Shown here: positions 30,233 through 37,625 of the stretch, in pieces
How the letters are laid out: the number at the start of each line of letters is the position of its first letter
Position numbering within the stretch: position 1 is the stretch's first letter
Assembly (NCBI RefSeq): GCF_003182275.1
Contig: NZ_QGTR01000006.1
Coordinates: forward strand, 186,001-250,000
Direction of reading: 5' to 3'
Source of the DNA: Hoeflea marina
GTDB lineage: Bacteria; Pseudomonadota; Alphaproteobacteria; Rhizobiales; Rhizobiaceae
DNA length: 64,000 bases
The notes under the pieces: generated by a model
Databases searched by the model: none
Seen by the model: only the letters and a program-made list of their open reading frames with translations
What the model was told of the DNA's origin: nothing
Position numbers and translations under genes: made by a program

Positions 30233-30343
30233 GGGCGCCGTCAGGCCCGAGAATCGACGGATGCGCAACCTCAACCAGTCCCCAAAGCCCCACGACTTTC
30301 CGGGCGGCGTACCTCATGCAATCATCGCCGGATGCGGGATGTC

Positions 30344-30407
30344 GGGGACAGTTTACTCTTGGCAGCGGATCAGGCCACGGGCACAGTCCCAAAAGTAAAC
30401 TGTCCCC
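30344..30407. repeat. 14-bp inverted repeat element, copy A
   Basis: GGGGACAGTTTACT and AGTAAACTGTCCCC, perfect 14-bp arms 36 bp apart. Similar GGGGACAGTTTAC-type ends are known to me from short mobile or REP-like elements next to transposase genes; no transposase is present here. Confidence 0.8.
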
Positions 30408-30508
30408 ACCCCTCATCCGCCTACGGGCCTTCCGTCGCCCTTCGAGGCTCCCTGCGCTGCGCTGCGGTCGCATCTCAGGGTGAGGGAAGGGGCAGCGCAC
30501 CCTCCACA

Positions 30509-30656
30509 CCGTCACCCCGGCCCCCGAGCCGGGGTCCAGCCACCGCGCGTCCGCGCGGTGAGAAGACTCCCTTCTTGCGGACGGTCCGAAGGTGTCTCCC
30601 GGCTCGCCGACGCGAGCCGCTGGATGCCGGCTTGGGGGCCGGCATGACGGCGGAGA
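30509..30656. repeat. RIME-like intergenic repeat, copy 3
   Basis: Second copy within the 424-bp tandem duplication, nearly identical to 30085-30232 (CCGCGCGTCCGCGCGG replaces CCGCGCTTCCGCGCGG). Confidence 0.8.
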
Positions 30657-30767
30657 GGGCGCCGTCAGGCCCGAGAATCGACGGATGCGCAACCTCAACC
30701 AGTCCCCAAAGCCCCACAGCTTTCCGGGCGGCGTACCTCATGCAATCATCGCCGGATGCGGGATGTC

Positions 30768-30831
30768 GGGGACAGTTTACTCTTGGCAGCGGACCAGGTC
30801 ACGGGCACAGGTCCAAAAGTAAACTGTCCCC
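30768..30831. repeat. 14-bp inverted repeat element, copy B
   Basis: Same element as 30344-30407, with both 14-bp arms preserved and a few changes in the spacer. Confidence 0.8.
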
Positions 30832-30985
30832 ACCTCTCATCCGCTTCACCGGCCTTCCCTCGCCCTTCGAGGCTCCCTGCGCTGCGCTGCGGTCGCACCT
30901 CAGGGTGAGGGAAGGGGCAGTGCCCGCTCCACCCGTCACACCAACTGGAGCCGCGCATTCCCCCAATCCTCCGGCGCGGCGCAAG

Positions 30986-31003
30986 CTGAACGGCAAATGA
31001 ACG
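30986..31003 (+). promoter_or_regulatory. TGAACG direct repeat, 11-bp spacing, upstream of secreted protein 2
   Basis: TGAACG at 30987 and 30998, matching the pair at 29438/29449. The following 90 bp, including ATCGATCGG and CCCGGTCGAG blocks, is also shared between the two upstream regions. Confidence 0.5.
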
Positions 31004-31115
31004 CGGGTTTCGGATTGGGTTCAGGCGCGGCCGGCTAGGGTCAGCTCAATCGATCGGGTGACCCGGTCGAGACGGGGTACCGAACGGCGCAAGGCGCCAA
31101 CCAAGGAGATCAGTC

Positions 31116-31505
31116 ATGAACAGCTTCATCAAGACCGCATTGGTCGCACTCTCGCTCGCAACCGCCGGCCTGAGCGTGTCCGCGCCCGCCGCCTCCGCCG
31201 CCAGCATCGGCATTTCCATCGACGGCTCCGGCGCCAGCGTGCAGCTGGTGCGCGACCACGGCCGCAATGACGGCTGGCGCCGCGACCACGGCCGCCGCGA
31301 TGACTGGCGCCGCCACGGCCCGCGGCGCGACGGCATCTGTGCGCCGCAGCGCGCGCTCAACAAGGCCCGCCACATGGGCGTGCACCGCGCCCGCGTCACC
31401 GACGCCGACCGCCGCATCGTCAAGGTCCGCGGCGTCCATCGCGGCCACCGCGTCAACGTGATCTTCGCCAATGCCCGCGGCTGCCCGGTGATCGGCTACC
31501 GCTGA
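31116..31505 (+). CDS. Small secreted basic protein, paralogue 2
   Basis: 129 residues. Signal peptide (about 1-28, LSLATAGLSVSAPAASAA), an Arg/His/Asp-rich centre, and the same C-terminal domain as paralogue 1 (ICAPQRALNKARHMGVHRARVTDADRR, GCPVIGYR) with two conserved Cys. AAGGAG lies about 8 bp before the ATG. Followed by a bidirectional terminator. Function unknown; regulation probably shared with paralogue 1. Confidence 0.82.
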   Translation: MNSFIKTALVALSLATAGLSVSAPAASAASIGISIDGSGASVQLVRDHGRNDGWRRDHGRRDDWRRHGPRRDGICAPQRALNKARHMGVHRARVTDADRRIVKVRGVHRGHRVNVIFANARGCPVIGYR

Positions 31506-31557
31506 CACCTGCCCGCATGAAGCGGAATCCGCTTCGCCGACAGGCTCCACGCACGAA

Positions 31558-31590
31558 AAACCCCGGCACCGCAAGGTGGCCGGGGTTTGT
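31558..31590. terminator. Bidirectional terminator between converging genes
   Basis: AAACCCCGGC-ACC loop GGTGGCCGGGGTTT hairpin with one bulge, A-run before and T-run after, so it can end both the secreted-protein transcript and the opposing SIMPL transcript. Confidence 0.85.
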
Positions 31591-31634
31591 CGTCTCTGTC
31601 TCTTCCGGCGCGGAGCGGCTCCGGCCGTCCCGGC

Positions 31635-32375
31635 TCAGGGGGCGATCTCGAAATTGATGCTGACGCTGACGCGGTATTCGTTCTCGCCCGCGGCCATCGG
31701 CACGGAGGAGTCCGAGCGCATGGCCGACTTGGCGAACTGCGCCTCCATCATCGGCATTGGCGGCTGGCTCGAGGACTGCTCGGAGATCTGGGTGATGCGG
31801 CCGAGCTTGACGCCCGCGGCATCGGCCAGCTGCTGCGCCTTGGCCATGGCGCGGCTGACCGCGTCGCGGCGGGCCTCCTCGATGGCGGTGTCGGGATTGT
31901 CGTTGGTGAAGCGGACGTCGCCGCCCTGGTTGACGCCCAGCGTCACCGAGGCGTCGAGGATGGCGCCGAGCCGGTCGAGGTCGCGGATGCGCACCGACAG
32001 CGTGTTCTGCACCTGGTAGCCGATGATCGAGGGCGGAACCTGCTGGCCGTCCTTGGGCTCGGGATAGAGCCAGCGCGGCTGGATTGAGAAGCCGGCGGTC
32101 TGCAGGTCGCGCTCGGCGATGGATTCGGCCTTCAGCGCCGCCATCAGCTTGTCCATGGTGGCGTTGTTGGCGTCAAGCGCCGCGCGCGCCGTCTCGGCCT
32201 CGTTGAGCACGGTGAGCGTCGTCACCGCCATGTCGGGCGCCATTGCTGCGCTGCCTTCAGCGGAGACGGAGATCATCGGCGGCGCCGGCGGCTCGGCAAG
32301 GGCCGGCACGGCGGCGAAGGCGAAGAGGGATCCGGCGAGCAGAAGCCCGCGGGCCGAAAGGTCAAATGCACTCAT
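31635..32375 (-). CDS. SIMPL-domain periplasmic protein (DUF541)
   Basis: 246 residues. Signal peptide about 1-27 (LLLAGSLFAFAAVPALA), then the SIMPL/DUF541 domain: ISVSAEGSAAMAPDMAVTTLTV, DLQTAGFSIQPRW, YQVQNTLSVRIRDLDRLGAILD, and EEARRDAVSRAMAKAQQLADAAG. Family members (YggE, BP26 of Brucella) form periplasmic rings and are linked to oxidative stress; the exact role is unsettled. GGAG precedes the ATG at 32375; an in-frame ATG at 32396 would add seven residues. Confidence 0.93.
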   Translation of the reverse strand: MSAFDLSARGLLLAGSLFAFAAVPALAEPPAPPMISVSAEGSAAMAPDMAVTTLTVLNEAETARAALDANNATMDKLMAALKAESIAERDLQTAGFSIQPRWLYPEPKDGQQVPPSIIGYQVQNTLSVRIRDLDRLGAILDASVTLGVNQGGDVRFTNDNPDTAIEEARRDAVSRAMAKAQQLADAAGVKLGRITQISEQSSSQPPMPMMEAQFAKSAMRSDSSVPMAAGENEYRVSVSINFEIAP

Positions 32376-32559
32376 GAAATGGCTCCGTTTGGTCATGTCC
32401 CGACATCCGCCGTGATGACCGGGGATTGTGGGCGGATTGCGGCGACGGCTTGTGAAGCCCCGCTTTATGGTCTACATGCCGGACGTCCCCGAGCCGATGC
32501 CAGCCGCATCGCCCGGCACGACCCGGCAGTCCTGCCGCGACCCGTGTCCTCCGGTGGCC

Positions 32560-32634
32560 GGGCCTGTAGCTCAATGGTAGAGCCGGCGGCTCATAACCGC
32601 TTGGTTGGGGGTTCGAGTCCCTCCGGGCCCACCA
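32560..32634 (+). tRNA. tRNA with CAU anticodon, probably tRNA-Ile2 (lysidine-type)
   Basis: 75 nt cloverleaf with acceptor GGGCCTG/CGGGCCC (one T-G pair), D arm GCTCAATGGTAGAGC, anticodon loop CTCATAA, T loop TTCGAGT, and encoded CCA. CAU could be Met or Ile2. The C4-G69 and C5-G68 acceptor pairs match the TilS recognition pattern known for E. coli tRNA-Ile2, and no initiator features (three G-C pairs below the anticodon) occur, so Ile2 is preferred. Confidence 0.88.
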
Positions 32635-32734
32635 GATCTTGCGGCGCTTGTCGCGAGTGTAGCTTGTCGCGCGGTTTTGCATTTTTTGTCACCGGGTTTT
32701 GCCACACGCGTATTTTAGCGCGCTTCGAAAAAGG

Positions 32735-34360
32735 CTATTGAGGAATGCTATCTTTGGGCCCTGGCTTGATCCGGGGACGACGCTTCCGAGCACGAAATGG
32801 AGAGGATTCTGGTAGCTTTGCTGGCCGTTCAACTGCCTTCTGGAATGCCCCAATTCGTTGGGTGTCATGCCGCAGAATCAGAGACAGCAAATTCAGGAGG
32901 TCTGGACCAATCTGTTCGTCATCAAGGGTCGGGCTACTCTGCCCGTAGTAAGCGTCGACATTGTATCCGATACCCACACCATAAAGTTCGACGTCATCCA
33001 GAGACCTTATCCAGCCAGCGCTTGATTGGAGGTGATCGTGCAGGAACGAACCTGCGTTAACTGATAGGGTTGAATCGTCGACAGGAGCTCCGTCGCTCAA
33101 CACGACGAGAATTTTGCGTGCGGCATGACGGCGCTGCAAACGGGTATAAGCCCATAAGAGGGCCTCGCCGTCGATGTTTTCCTTCAGGAGACCGTCCCTG
33201 ATCATGAGCGAGAAATTAATATCTGCTTCCTGAAACGTTTCGTCGAAGCTCTTGTAGACAATGTGTCGGAGGTCGTTCAAACGTCCAGGAGATCCGGCTT
33301 TATTGTCAGAGAGCCACATTTCCCTCGACTGACCACCCTTCCAAGCCTTGGTGGTGAACCCTAAGATCTCGTTGCTGAGACCAGCGCCCGACATGATCGA
33401 GGACGCGATCGATGTCCAAGTGGCAACGTTTCGGATCTTGTCTCCGCGCATGCTTCCCGAATTGTCAATCAGTATGGACAGCGAAATGTCTTGGTCGTTT
33501 GCGACGCCAGCGATATGGGCAGCTCCATTTTCAATCGCGTCTTCAAATTGCAGGGATTGCTCACGAATGGTTTTAAGGAGAGCTTGGTGTAGCGCAAGAC
33601 TTTCGTCAGATGACATCAGCTGGCGCGGGCTGATCACCTCGTCAAACTTCGTCGTGTATGCGTAGTAAGGCTGCTCCTGCGCACGTTTTAATGTGCTGGC
33701 CGAAGCTTTTTCGTCCCGTGCTACGGGGATCGCAAGCGGATTCGCAGCAATAACAGTTGCCGGAGCGGTCACCTCGGCCGGAGGTGGCGGTGGACGCAAA
33801 CTCTGGGTTAGATTCAGCTTGCTTTGAGTTGCAGCCTCAAGCTGCGCGCGCAGATTGACCATAGTTTCCTTAATCGTCGTCGCAAGTGTCGCGATCTGTT
33901 TGCGGATGATCGAATCGTCGAGCTCGGTAAATCTCAGTTCACGCCAGTCCGACCAATTTCGTTCCCGGAGGGTCGCTGCCATATCGTCCGGGTGCTTCGC
34001 TGAGTCGTCAATTTCGTCGGCCGTGACGTAGTAGATCGGCAGAATCAAGCGAGGAAGGCCAAGCGCACGCTCTCGAAGGATAAACGCCTCGAACTCTTCC
34101 CGGCACATATGGCTACGAAAATAACTAGGTGTGATGATCGGGATGAGGAATGAGATGCTGTCTATTGCCTCCTTGATCCGCTCCCTCCATCGCTCACCCC
34201 AATCTATGTCATTGCGGTCCTGGAAGATCGGAAAGGGAAAACCTGTTTGTATGCGGACTTCGCCTTCAAGGCGCGTTCTGAGATCAGATATCCGGCCACG
34301 ATCGTGCGCATCATCATCTCGGACATAACTTAGGAATGCCAGTGGATCTTTATTCTGCAT
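32735..34360 (-). CDS. TIR domain fused to a CobT-type VWA domain, candidate defence effector
   Basis: 541 residues. Residues 6-115 are a TIR domain (LAFLSYVRDDD; PIFQDRNDIDWGERWRERI; SYFRSHMCREEFEAF) with Glu89 in the CxxE position of NAD-cleaving TIRs. About 165-195 is a helical linker ending in a Pro run. Residues 230-500 match the C terminus of cobaltochelatase subunit CobT: YYAYTTKFDEVI, MIDAS motif DNSGS (299-303), GFTTKAWKGGQSR, LLKENIDGEALLWA, LSDGAPVDDSTLSVNAG. The N-terminal half of CobT and any CobS/MoxR ATPase are absent. AT-richer than its neighbours and next to a tRNA. Start at 34360 chosen over a 65-residue longer frame lacking domain similarity. Cytoplasmic; role in immunity is inferred. 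Confidence 0.88.
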   Translation of the reverse strand: MQNKDPLAFLSYVRDDDAHDRGRISDLRTRLEGEVRIQTGFPFPIFQDRNDIDWGERWRERIKEAIDSISFLIPIITPSYFRSHMCREEFEAFILRERALGLPRLILPIYYVTADEIDDSAKHPDDMAATLRERNWSDWRELRFTELDDSIIRKQIATLATTIKETMVNLRAQLEAATQSKLNLTQSLRPPPPPAEVTAPATVIAANPLAIPVARDEKASASTLKRAQEQPYYAYTTKFDEVISPRQLMSSDESLALHQALLKTIREQSLQFEDAIENGAAHIAGVANDQDISLSILIDNSGSMRGDKIRNVATWTSIASSIMSGAGLSNEILGFTTKAWKGGQSREMWLSDNKAGSPGRLNDLRHIVYKSFDETFQEADINFSLMIRDGLLKENIDGEALLWAYTRLQRRHAARKILVVLSDGAPVDDSTLSVNAGSFLHDHLQSSAGWIRSLDDVELYGVGIGYNVDAYYGQSSPTLDDEQIGPDLLNLLSLILRHDTQRIGAFQKAVERPAKLPESSPFRARKRRPRIKPGPKDSIPQ

Positions 34361-34674
34361 GAACCGTCTCGATTGTGAAATCTGATCGCCACAACATATG
34401 CGAAAATAGACAATTGTCATCTTGCCCAGAATGCCGGCAGGTCTCGACGACCGACACGGAGGCACGCAGCCGTCGAAGCTGCTTACAAACTGATTGGCAG
34501 CTTCCCGTACTTGCCACACAAAACCTGACCATTCGCTTATCAACCCATGTCGCATGGATTGGGTCGCGGCTTACCGCTGCTTTCAAGGTTCGATCGCACC
34601 AAACCTCAACGGCCGTTGTGCGAGCAAAGCATCCATTACACTGAGCATGGCTTAACGGCGGCAATACGCCGACA
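34361..34674. other. 314-bp spacer upstream of the TIR-VWA gene
   Basis: No supported gene. AT-richer than the chromosome; it must contain the TIR-VWA promoter. Short frames on both strands have no recognisable features. Confidence 0.4.
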
Positions 34675-34866
34675 CTATTTTGATCGCCATTTTTGGATGA
34701 ATCGGGAAATGTCGGGACCAGCACTAAGGCCCCATATGGCACCGATAGCCATGAAAATTGAAGCGCCGGCGACCGCACCGAAGACACCCCCAACGATACC
34801 TGTGCCGCTCCCAACCAGCGCCCCGAGAAGCATACCTCCGATGGATCCGAAAATTCTTGCTTTCAT
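34675..34866 (-). CDS. Small glycine-zipper membrane protein
   Basis: 63 residues. Two hydrophobic Gly-rich helices (about 6-27, GSIGGMLLGALVGSGTGIVGG, and 28-48) with GxxxG spacing, then a short charged tail. The ATG at 34866 follows GGGA; the longer frame to 34920 is not favoured. Could be a holin-like, immunity or envelope protein; no function can be assigned. Codirectional with the prophage late genes and the TIR-VWA gene. Confidence 0.55.
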   Translation of the reverse strand: MKARIFGSIGGMLLGALVGSGTGIVGGVFGAVAGASIFMAIGAIWGLSAGPDISRFIQKWRSK

Positions 34867-34991
34867 AGTGGTTTCCCGTTTCGACGTTGGATGTGAACGT
34901 GCGCAATAGCGGTGATGCACCGCAGCATCAAGAATAGTGGGTAAGGTCGGCTATGGGTCGTAATTGTCACGATCAAAGACGCTTTTCTTGA

Positions 34992-35786
34992 TCACCCCGA
35001 AATGATCACCTCTTTCACCTTCTGCCCAACGCCACCGGCGATCGAGTAGGTGCAGTCGATCCGATCGATCTCGAAGCCTTTGAATATTTCCCGCACCTCT
35101 GGACGGTCGTTCAAAGACAATTTGAAGCGGCCTTGAATGGCTCTCAAAGCGGTCGCCATGTCGCTGAAATCCTCCCTCGAAAACTGCCCGACGCCATAAT
35201 CGTCCTCGTTCCCGAAGTAGGGCGGGTCGAGATAGAACAGCATGCCCGGCCGGTCCCAGCGCCGGAGGAAGTCACGCCAGTCGAGCTGCTCGATGACGAC
35301 GCCGGCCATGCGCTCGTGAATGTCTTCGAGCAGCGGCCCCAGGCGGGTGACGTTGAAGTGGCCGCCGCCATTCCTGTTGATACCGAAGTTCTGGCCCGTG
35401 ACCTTACCGCCGAAGCTCAGACGCTGGAGATAGAGGAACCGGGCGGCGCGTTCGAGATCGGTGAGGGTGCCGGGATCGCTGCTCGCCAGGCGCTGAAACT
35501 CGCGCCGGGACGTGATCTGGAATTTGAGCGTCTCCATGAACTGCGGATAGTGCCGCTGCAGGATCCGGAAGAGATTGGCGACGTCGCCGTTCCTGTCGTT
35601 GATCACCTCCGTCTTCGGCTTCTGGGTGCGCCTCAGGAATACGCCGCCCATGCCGACGAACGGCTCGGCATAGCCGGTGTGCGGCGTGGCATTGATGCGC
35701 TCGATGATCGCCTTGGCGAGCACGCGCTTGCCGCCAATGTAGGCGGCTGGCGGGGAAACCGGATTGACCGGGGAAAAGTCGTTCAT
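34992..35786 (-). CDS. Dam-type DNA adenine methyltransferase (D12 class), prophage distal gene
   Basis: 264 residues. Motif order is that of Dam/DpnM enzymes: YIGGKRVLAKAI near the N terminus, FVGMGGVFLR (AdoMet site), NDRNGDVANLFRILQ, and the catalytic LDPPYFG. It transfers methyl from AdoMet to adenine N6; target sequence unknown. It is the last recognisable phage gene, a position comparable to the DNA-modification gene mom of Mu, and may protect phage DNA from restriction. It is 193 bp after the gpD-like gene, so may have its own promoter. Confidence 0.93.
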   Translation of the reverse strand: MNDFSPVNPVSPPAAYIGGKRVLAKAIIERINATPHTGYAEPFVGMGGVFLRRTQKPKTEVINDRNGDVANLFRILQRHYPQFMETLKFQITSRREFQRLASSDPGTLTDLERAARFLYLQRLSFGGKVTGQNFGINRNGGGHFNVTRLGPLLEDIHERMAGVVIEQLDWRDFLRRWDRPGMLFYLDPPYFGNEDDYGVGQFSREDFSDMATALRAIQGRFKLSLNDRPEVREIFKGFEIDRIDCTYSIAGGVGQKVKEVIISG

Positions 35787-35979
35787 TGCTATCGCACTTT
35801 CAGAGAATCAGACACCGTTTGGCTGCTCGCGAAAGCGAGCCGGGTGAGACGTTATCTTTGGGTGCGTCTGACGGGTCCTGACGCCAATCCTGGCCCGTCG
35901 CTTGGAGCGTTTGCGCGCTCCGGCCGCCCGGAAAAATTCGAGCAGGCGAATATGCGGGAGCAAGCTCCCCCGACTGTCG

Positions 35980-36999
35980 TCAGGCCTTCTCCTTCGCAGT
36001 CAGGTTGATGGTGGTGATCCAGCCGGGATCCGGCGTGAACTCGTGCTCCACGCTTTCGGCCTCCCATTCGATCGCGTCGACGTCGGCTCCGAATCCGGAA
36101 ACATTGACCGGCGCTCCGCCCGTGGCGGCAGCGTTGCCGGCGATCTCGATCATGCCTGAGCCGGTGTTGCGGGAGAGCTGCTGGGCCATGGCCTTTCCGC
36201 CGCGCCTGGCTTCATCCTCGCTGGCGAAGGGGTGCATGGCGTTAAAGAGCGACGCGGCCTTGCCGGTCGCGGCCTCGACGGTTTTCACCAGGCCTTTCGC
36301 GGGATCGAAATAGGGCGTCTCGACCGTTCTGAAGCCAGAGCGAGGCTCGATCTGGAACTCGTAGCTGTAGGCCTGCATGCGATCGACCGAGATCGCCGGG
36401 AGCGCCTGGCCGGAGGCGGAAGCGGCCGCGCCGCGCTCGCGCACCACGAGCTTCCCGGCCTGGGGTTTGACGGTGGCGCCGATGTCGTCTGCGAGATCGC
36501 TGAGGAAGTCGATGGCTGACTGGTTCCAGCGCAGCCGGTAGGGGATCTTGATGTCGCGTAGCGCGGAGGCGACGACGGCCGAGACGCCCATTTCACTGGC
36601 AAGCGCGTCGATGATCTTGCCGGCCGTGCCATGGCCGGTGGTCTCGTCATAATGGCCGCGCCCGGCCTTCTTGTCCTTGTCGAGGAAGTCGGCCGCACGA
36701 CAGGTCAATTCGATCTCGTCGCCGTCGTCCGGAGAGCCACGCACCGACGCGCTCTGATATTCGAAGATGCCGAGCGTGGTGAGATCCAGGGCGCTCCATC
36801 CGGCGATCACGGTGTAGCGGGCACCCTTTGCAGGCAGCGTCAGGAATGGCGGCCGCGCGGTCGTCCGGATGGTCAGCGCATCGCTCTCATAGCCTTCCTG
36901 ATCGGTCACCGTCGCGCCCAGGAATGCCGGGCCGAGGACCGGCACGATGTTGCGACCTGAGGGGCCGATGATGCGGATGATCGGTTTTCGCAAAGTCAC
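35980..36999 (-). CDS. Phage late control protein D-like (P2 gpD), tail tip
   Basis: 339 residues of the Phage_GPD family, the hub-like tail protein of contractile tails (homologous to gp27/VgrG N-terminal part). Typical segments are VTDQEGYESDALTIRT, KGARYTVIAGW, and YRLRWNQSAIDFLSDLADDIGATVKPQAGKLVV. Start is GTG with GGGAG upstream, 4 bp after the gpX stop. Ends the contiguous tail operon. Confidence 0.92.
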   Translation of the reverse strand: MTLRKPIIRIIGPSGRNIVPVLGPAFLGATVTDQEGYESDALTIRTTARPPFLTLPAKGARYTVIAGWSALDLTTLGIFEYQSASVRGSPDDGDEIELTCRAADFLDKDKKAGRGHYDETTGHGTAGKIIDALASEMGVSAVVASALRDIKIPYRLRWNQSAIDFLSDLADDIGATVKPQAGKLVVRERGAAASASGQALPAISVDRMQAYSYEFQIEPRSGFRTVETPYFDPAKGLVKTVEAATGKAASLFNAMHPFASEDEARRGGKAMAQQLSRNTGSGMIEIAGNAAATGGAPVNVSGFGADVDAIEWEAESVEHEFTPDPGWITTINLTAKEKA

Positions 37000-37003
37000 G
37001 CCA

Positions 37004-37225
37004 TTACTCCCACGGCCGGATGGTCTCGCGAATGGATTCGGCCGTGATGTTCGGCACGCTCAGAGCCAGCCCGCCGGGCAGTTCGCCACCATAGTCCGCA
37101 AGCCCGGGATTGGCAGCGAGCAGTGCCTCGACGCCGCCCGTCGTTTCATCTCCGTAGATGCGCCTGGCCAGCCGATCGATCCGCTCTCCAGGCGCAAGCG
37201 TGGCCACTGTCTGCTCGATCGCCAT
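37004..37225 (-). CDS. Phage tail protein X (P2 gpX-like)
   Basis: 73-residue LysM-like tail protein (TLAPGERIDRLARRIYGDETTGG, LLAANPGLADYGGELPGGLALSVP). GGAGGG precedes the ATG at 37225; an ATG six codons earlier is in frame. Sits between gpU and gpD, as in many P2- and Mu-type tail modules. Confidence 0.9.
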   Translation of the reverse strand: MAIEQTVATLAPGERIDRLARRIYGDETTGGVEALLAANPGLADYGGELPGGLALSVPNITAESIRETIRPWE

Positions 37226-37226
37226 G

Positions 37227-37625
37227 TCAAAGCCCTCCGACATGAATGAGCTCGGCCGAGAGATCGACGCGCCGGCCGATGCCGGTGAAGGGATGGAGGC
37301 GATCCTCGTCGATCGACAGATTGCGGATGACGACCAGGCCCATCATCTCGCCGAGATAGTTGGGGCCGAGCCTGATGAAGGGCGCCGGCACCTGGGATTC
37401 GTGAAGGCGGATGATCCAGCCGACCGCATCCATGCCGCCGATAACATGGGGATGGGTGACCGCCTCGATCGTCGTCACCTTCTCGCCCATGCCGGTGAGC
37501 TGATAGTCCATGCCCCGGAAGGTGGGCTTGCCTGGAACACGGCTCTCCGAGGCGCGGCCGAATCCTTGCGGATTGAGGCCGATGACCTTGAGCTGCGCCG
37601 CACCGATTGCCGCAAGCGACCTCAT
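37227..37625 (-). CDS. Phage tail protein U (P2 gpU-like)
   Basis: 132-residue tail terminator-type protein. FRGMDYQLTGMGEKVTTIEAVTHPHVIGGMDAVGWI and the RVDLSAELIHVG end fit the Phage_P2_GpU family. Start codon overlaps the tape-measure stop (ATGA). Confidence 0.9.
   Translation of the reverse strand: MRSLAAIGAAQLKVIGLNPQGFGRASESRVPGKPTFRGMDYQLTGMGEKVTTIEAVTHPHVIGGMDAVGWIIRLHESQVPAPFIRLGPNYLGEMMGLVVIRNLSIDEDRLHPFTGIGRRVDLSAELIHVGGL

Larger units (their letters stand above)
30073..30920. repeat. Tandem direct repeat, two units of about 424 bp
   Basis: Unit A (30073-30496) and unit B (30497-30920) align throughout with an offset of 424 bp, for example GTCACCCCGG at 30087 and 30511, GGGGACAGTTTACT at 30344 and 30768, and TGAGGGAAGGGGCAG at 30481 and 30905. 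Only scattered substitutions are seen, so the duplication is recent. Confidence 0.92.
29999..31115. other. 1.1-kb intergenic region made of repeats
   Basis: No gene supported; the frames here are Pro/Arg-rich shadows that repeat because the DNA repeats. It contains a 424-bp tandem duplication, two RIME-like elements, two copies of a 14-bp inverted repeat, and a duplicated upstream region for the second secreted-protein gene. Confidence 0.75.

Noticed and set aside
30073-30920. CRISPR array
   Set aside because: Two long units without short regular repeats and spacers; no cas genes. It is a tandem duplication.
30013-31000. Several open frames in the repeat region between the secreted-protein genes
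   Set aside because: They are Pro/Arg-rich, repeat with the 424-bp unit and lack ribosome sites; the DNA is RIME-like repeat.
32560-34360. Tyrosine-integrase island in the tRNA gene
   Set aside because: No integrase gene nearby and no copy of the tRNA 3' end elsewhere in the window.
32735-34360. Annotation of the TIR-VWA gene as cobaltochelatase CobT
   Set aside because: Only the C-terminal CobT part is present, the N-terminal half is replaced by TIR, and no cobalamin genes are near.
34375-34644. 89-codon plus-strand frame upstream of the TIR-VWA gene
   Set aside because: No recognisable features or ribosome site, and it occupies the region expected to hold the promoter.
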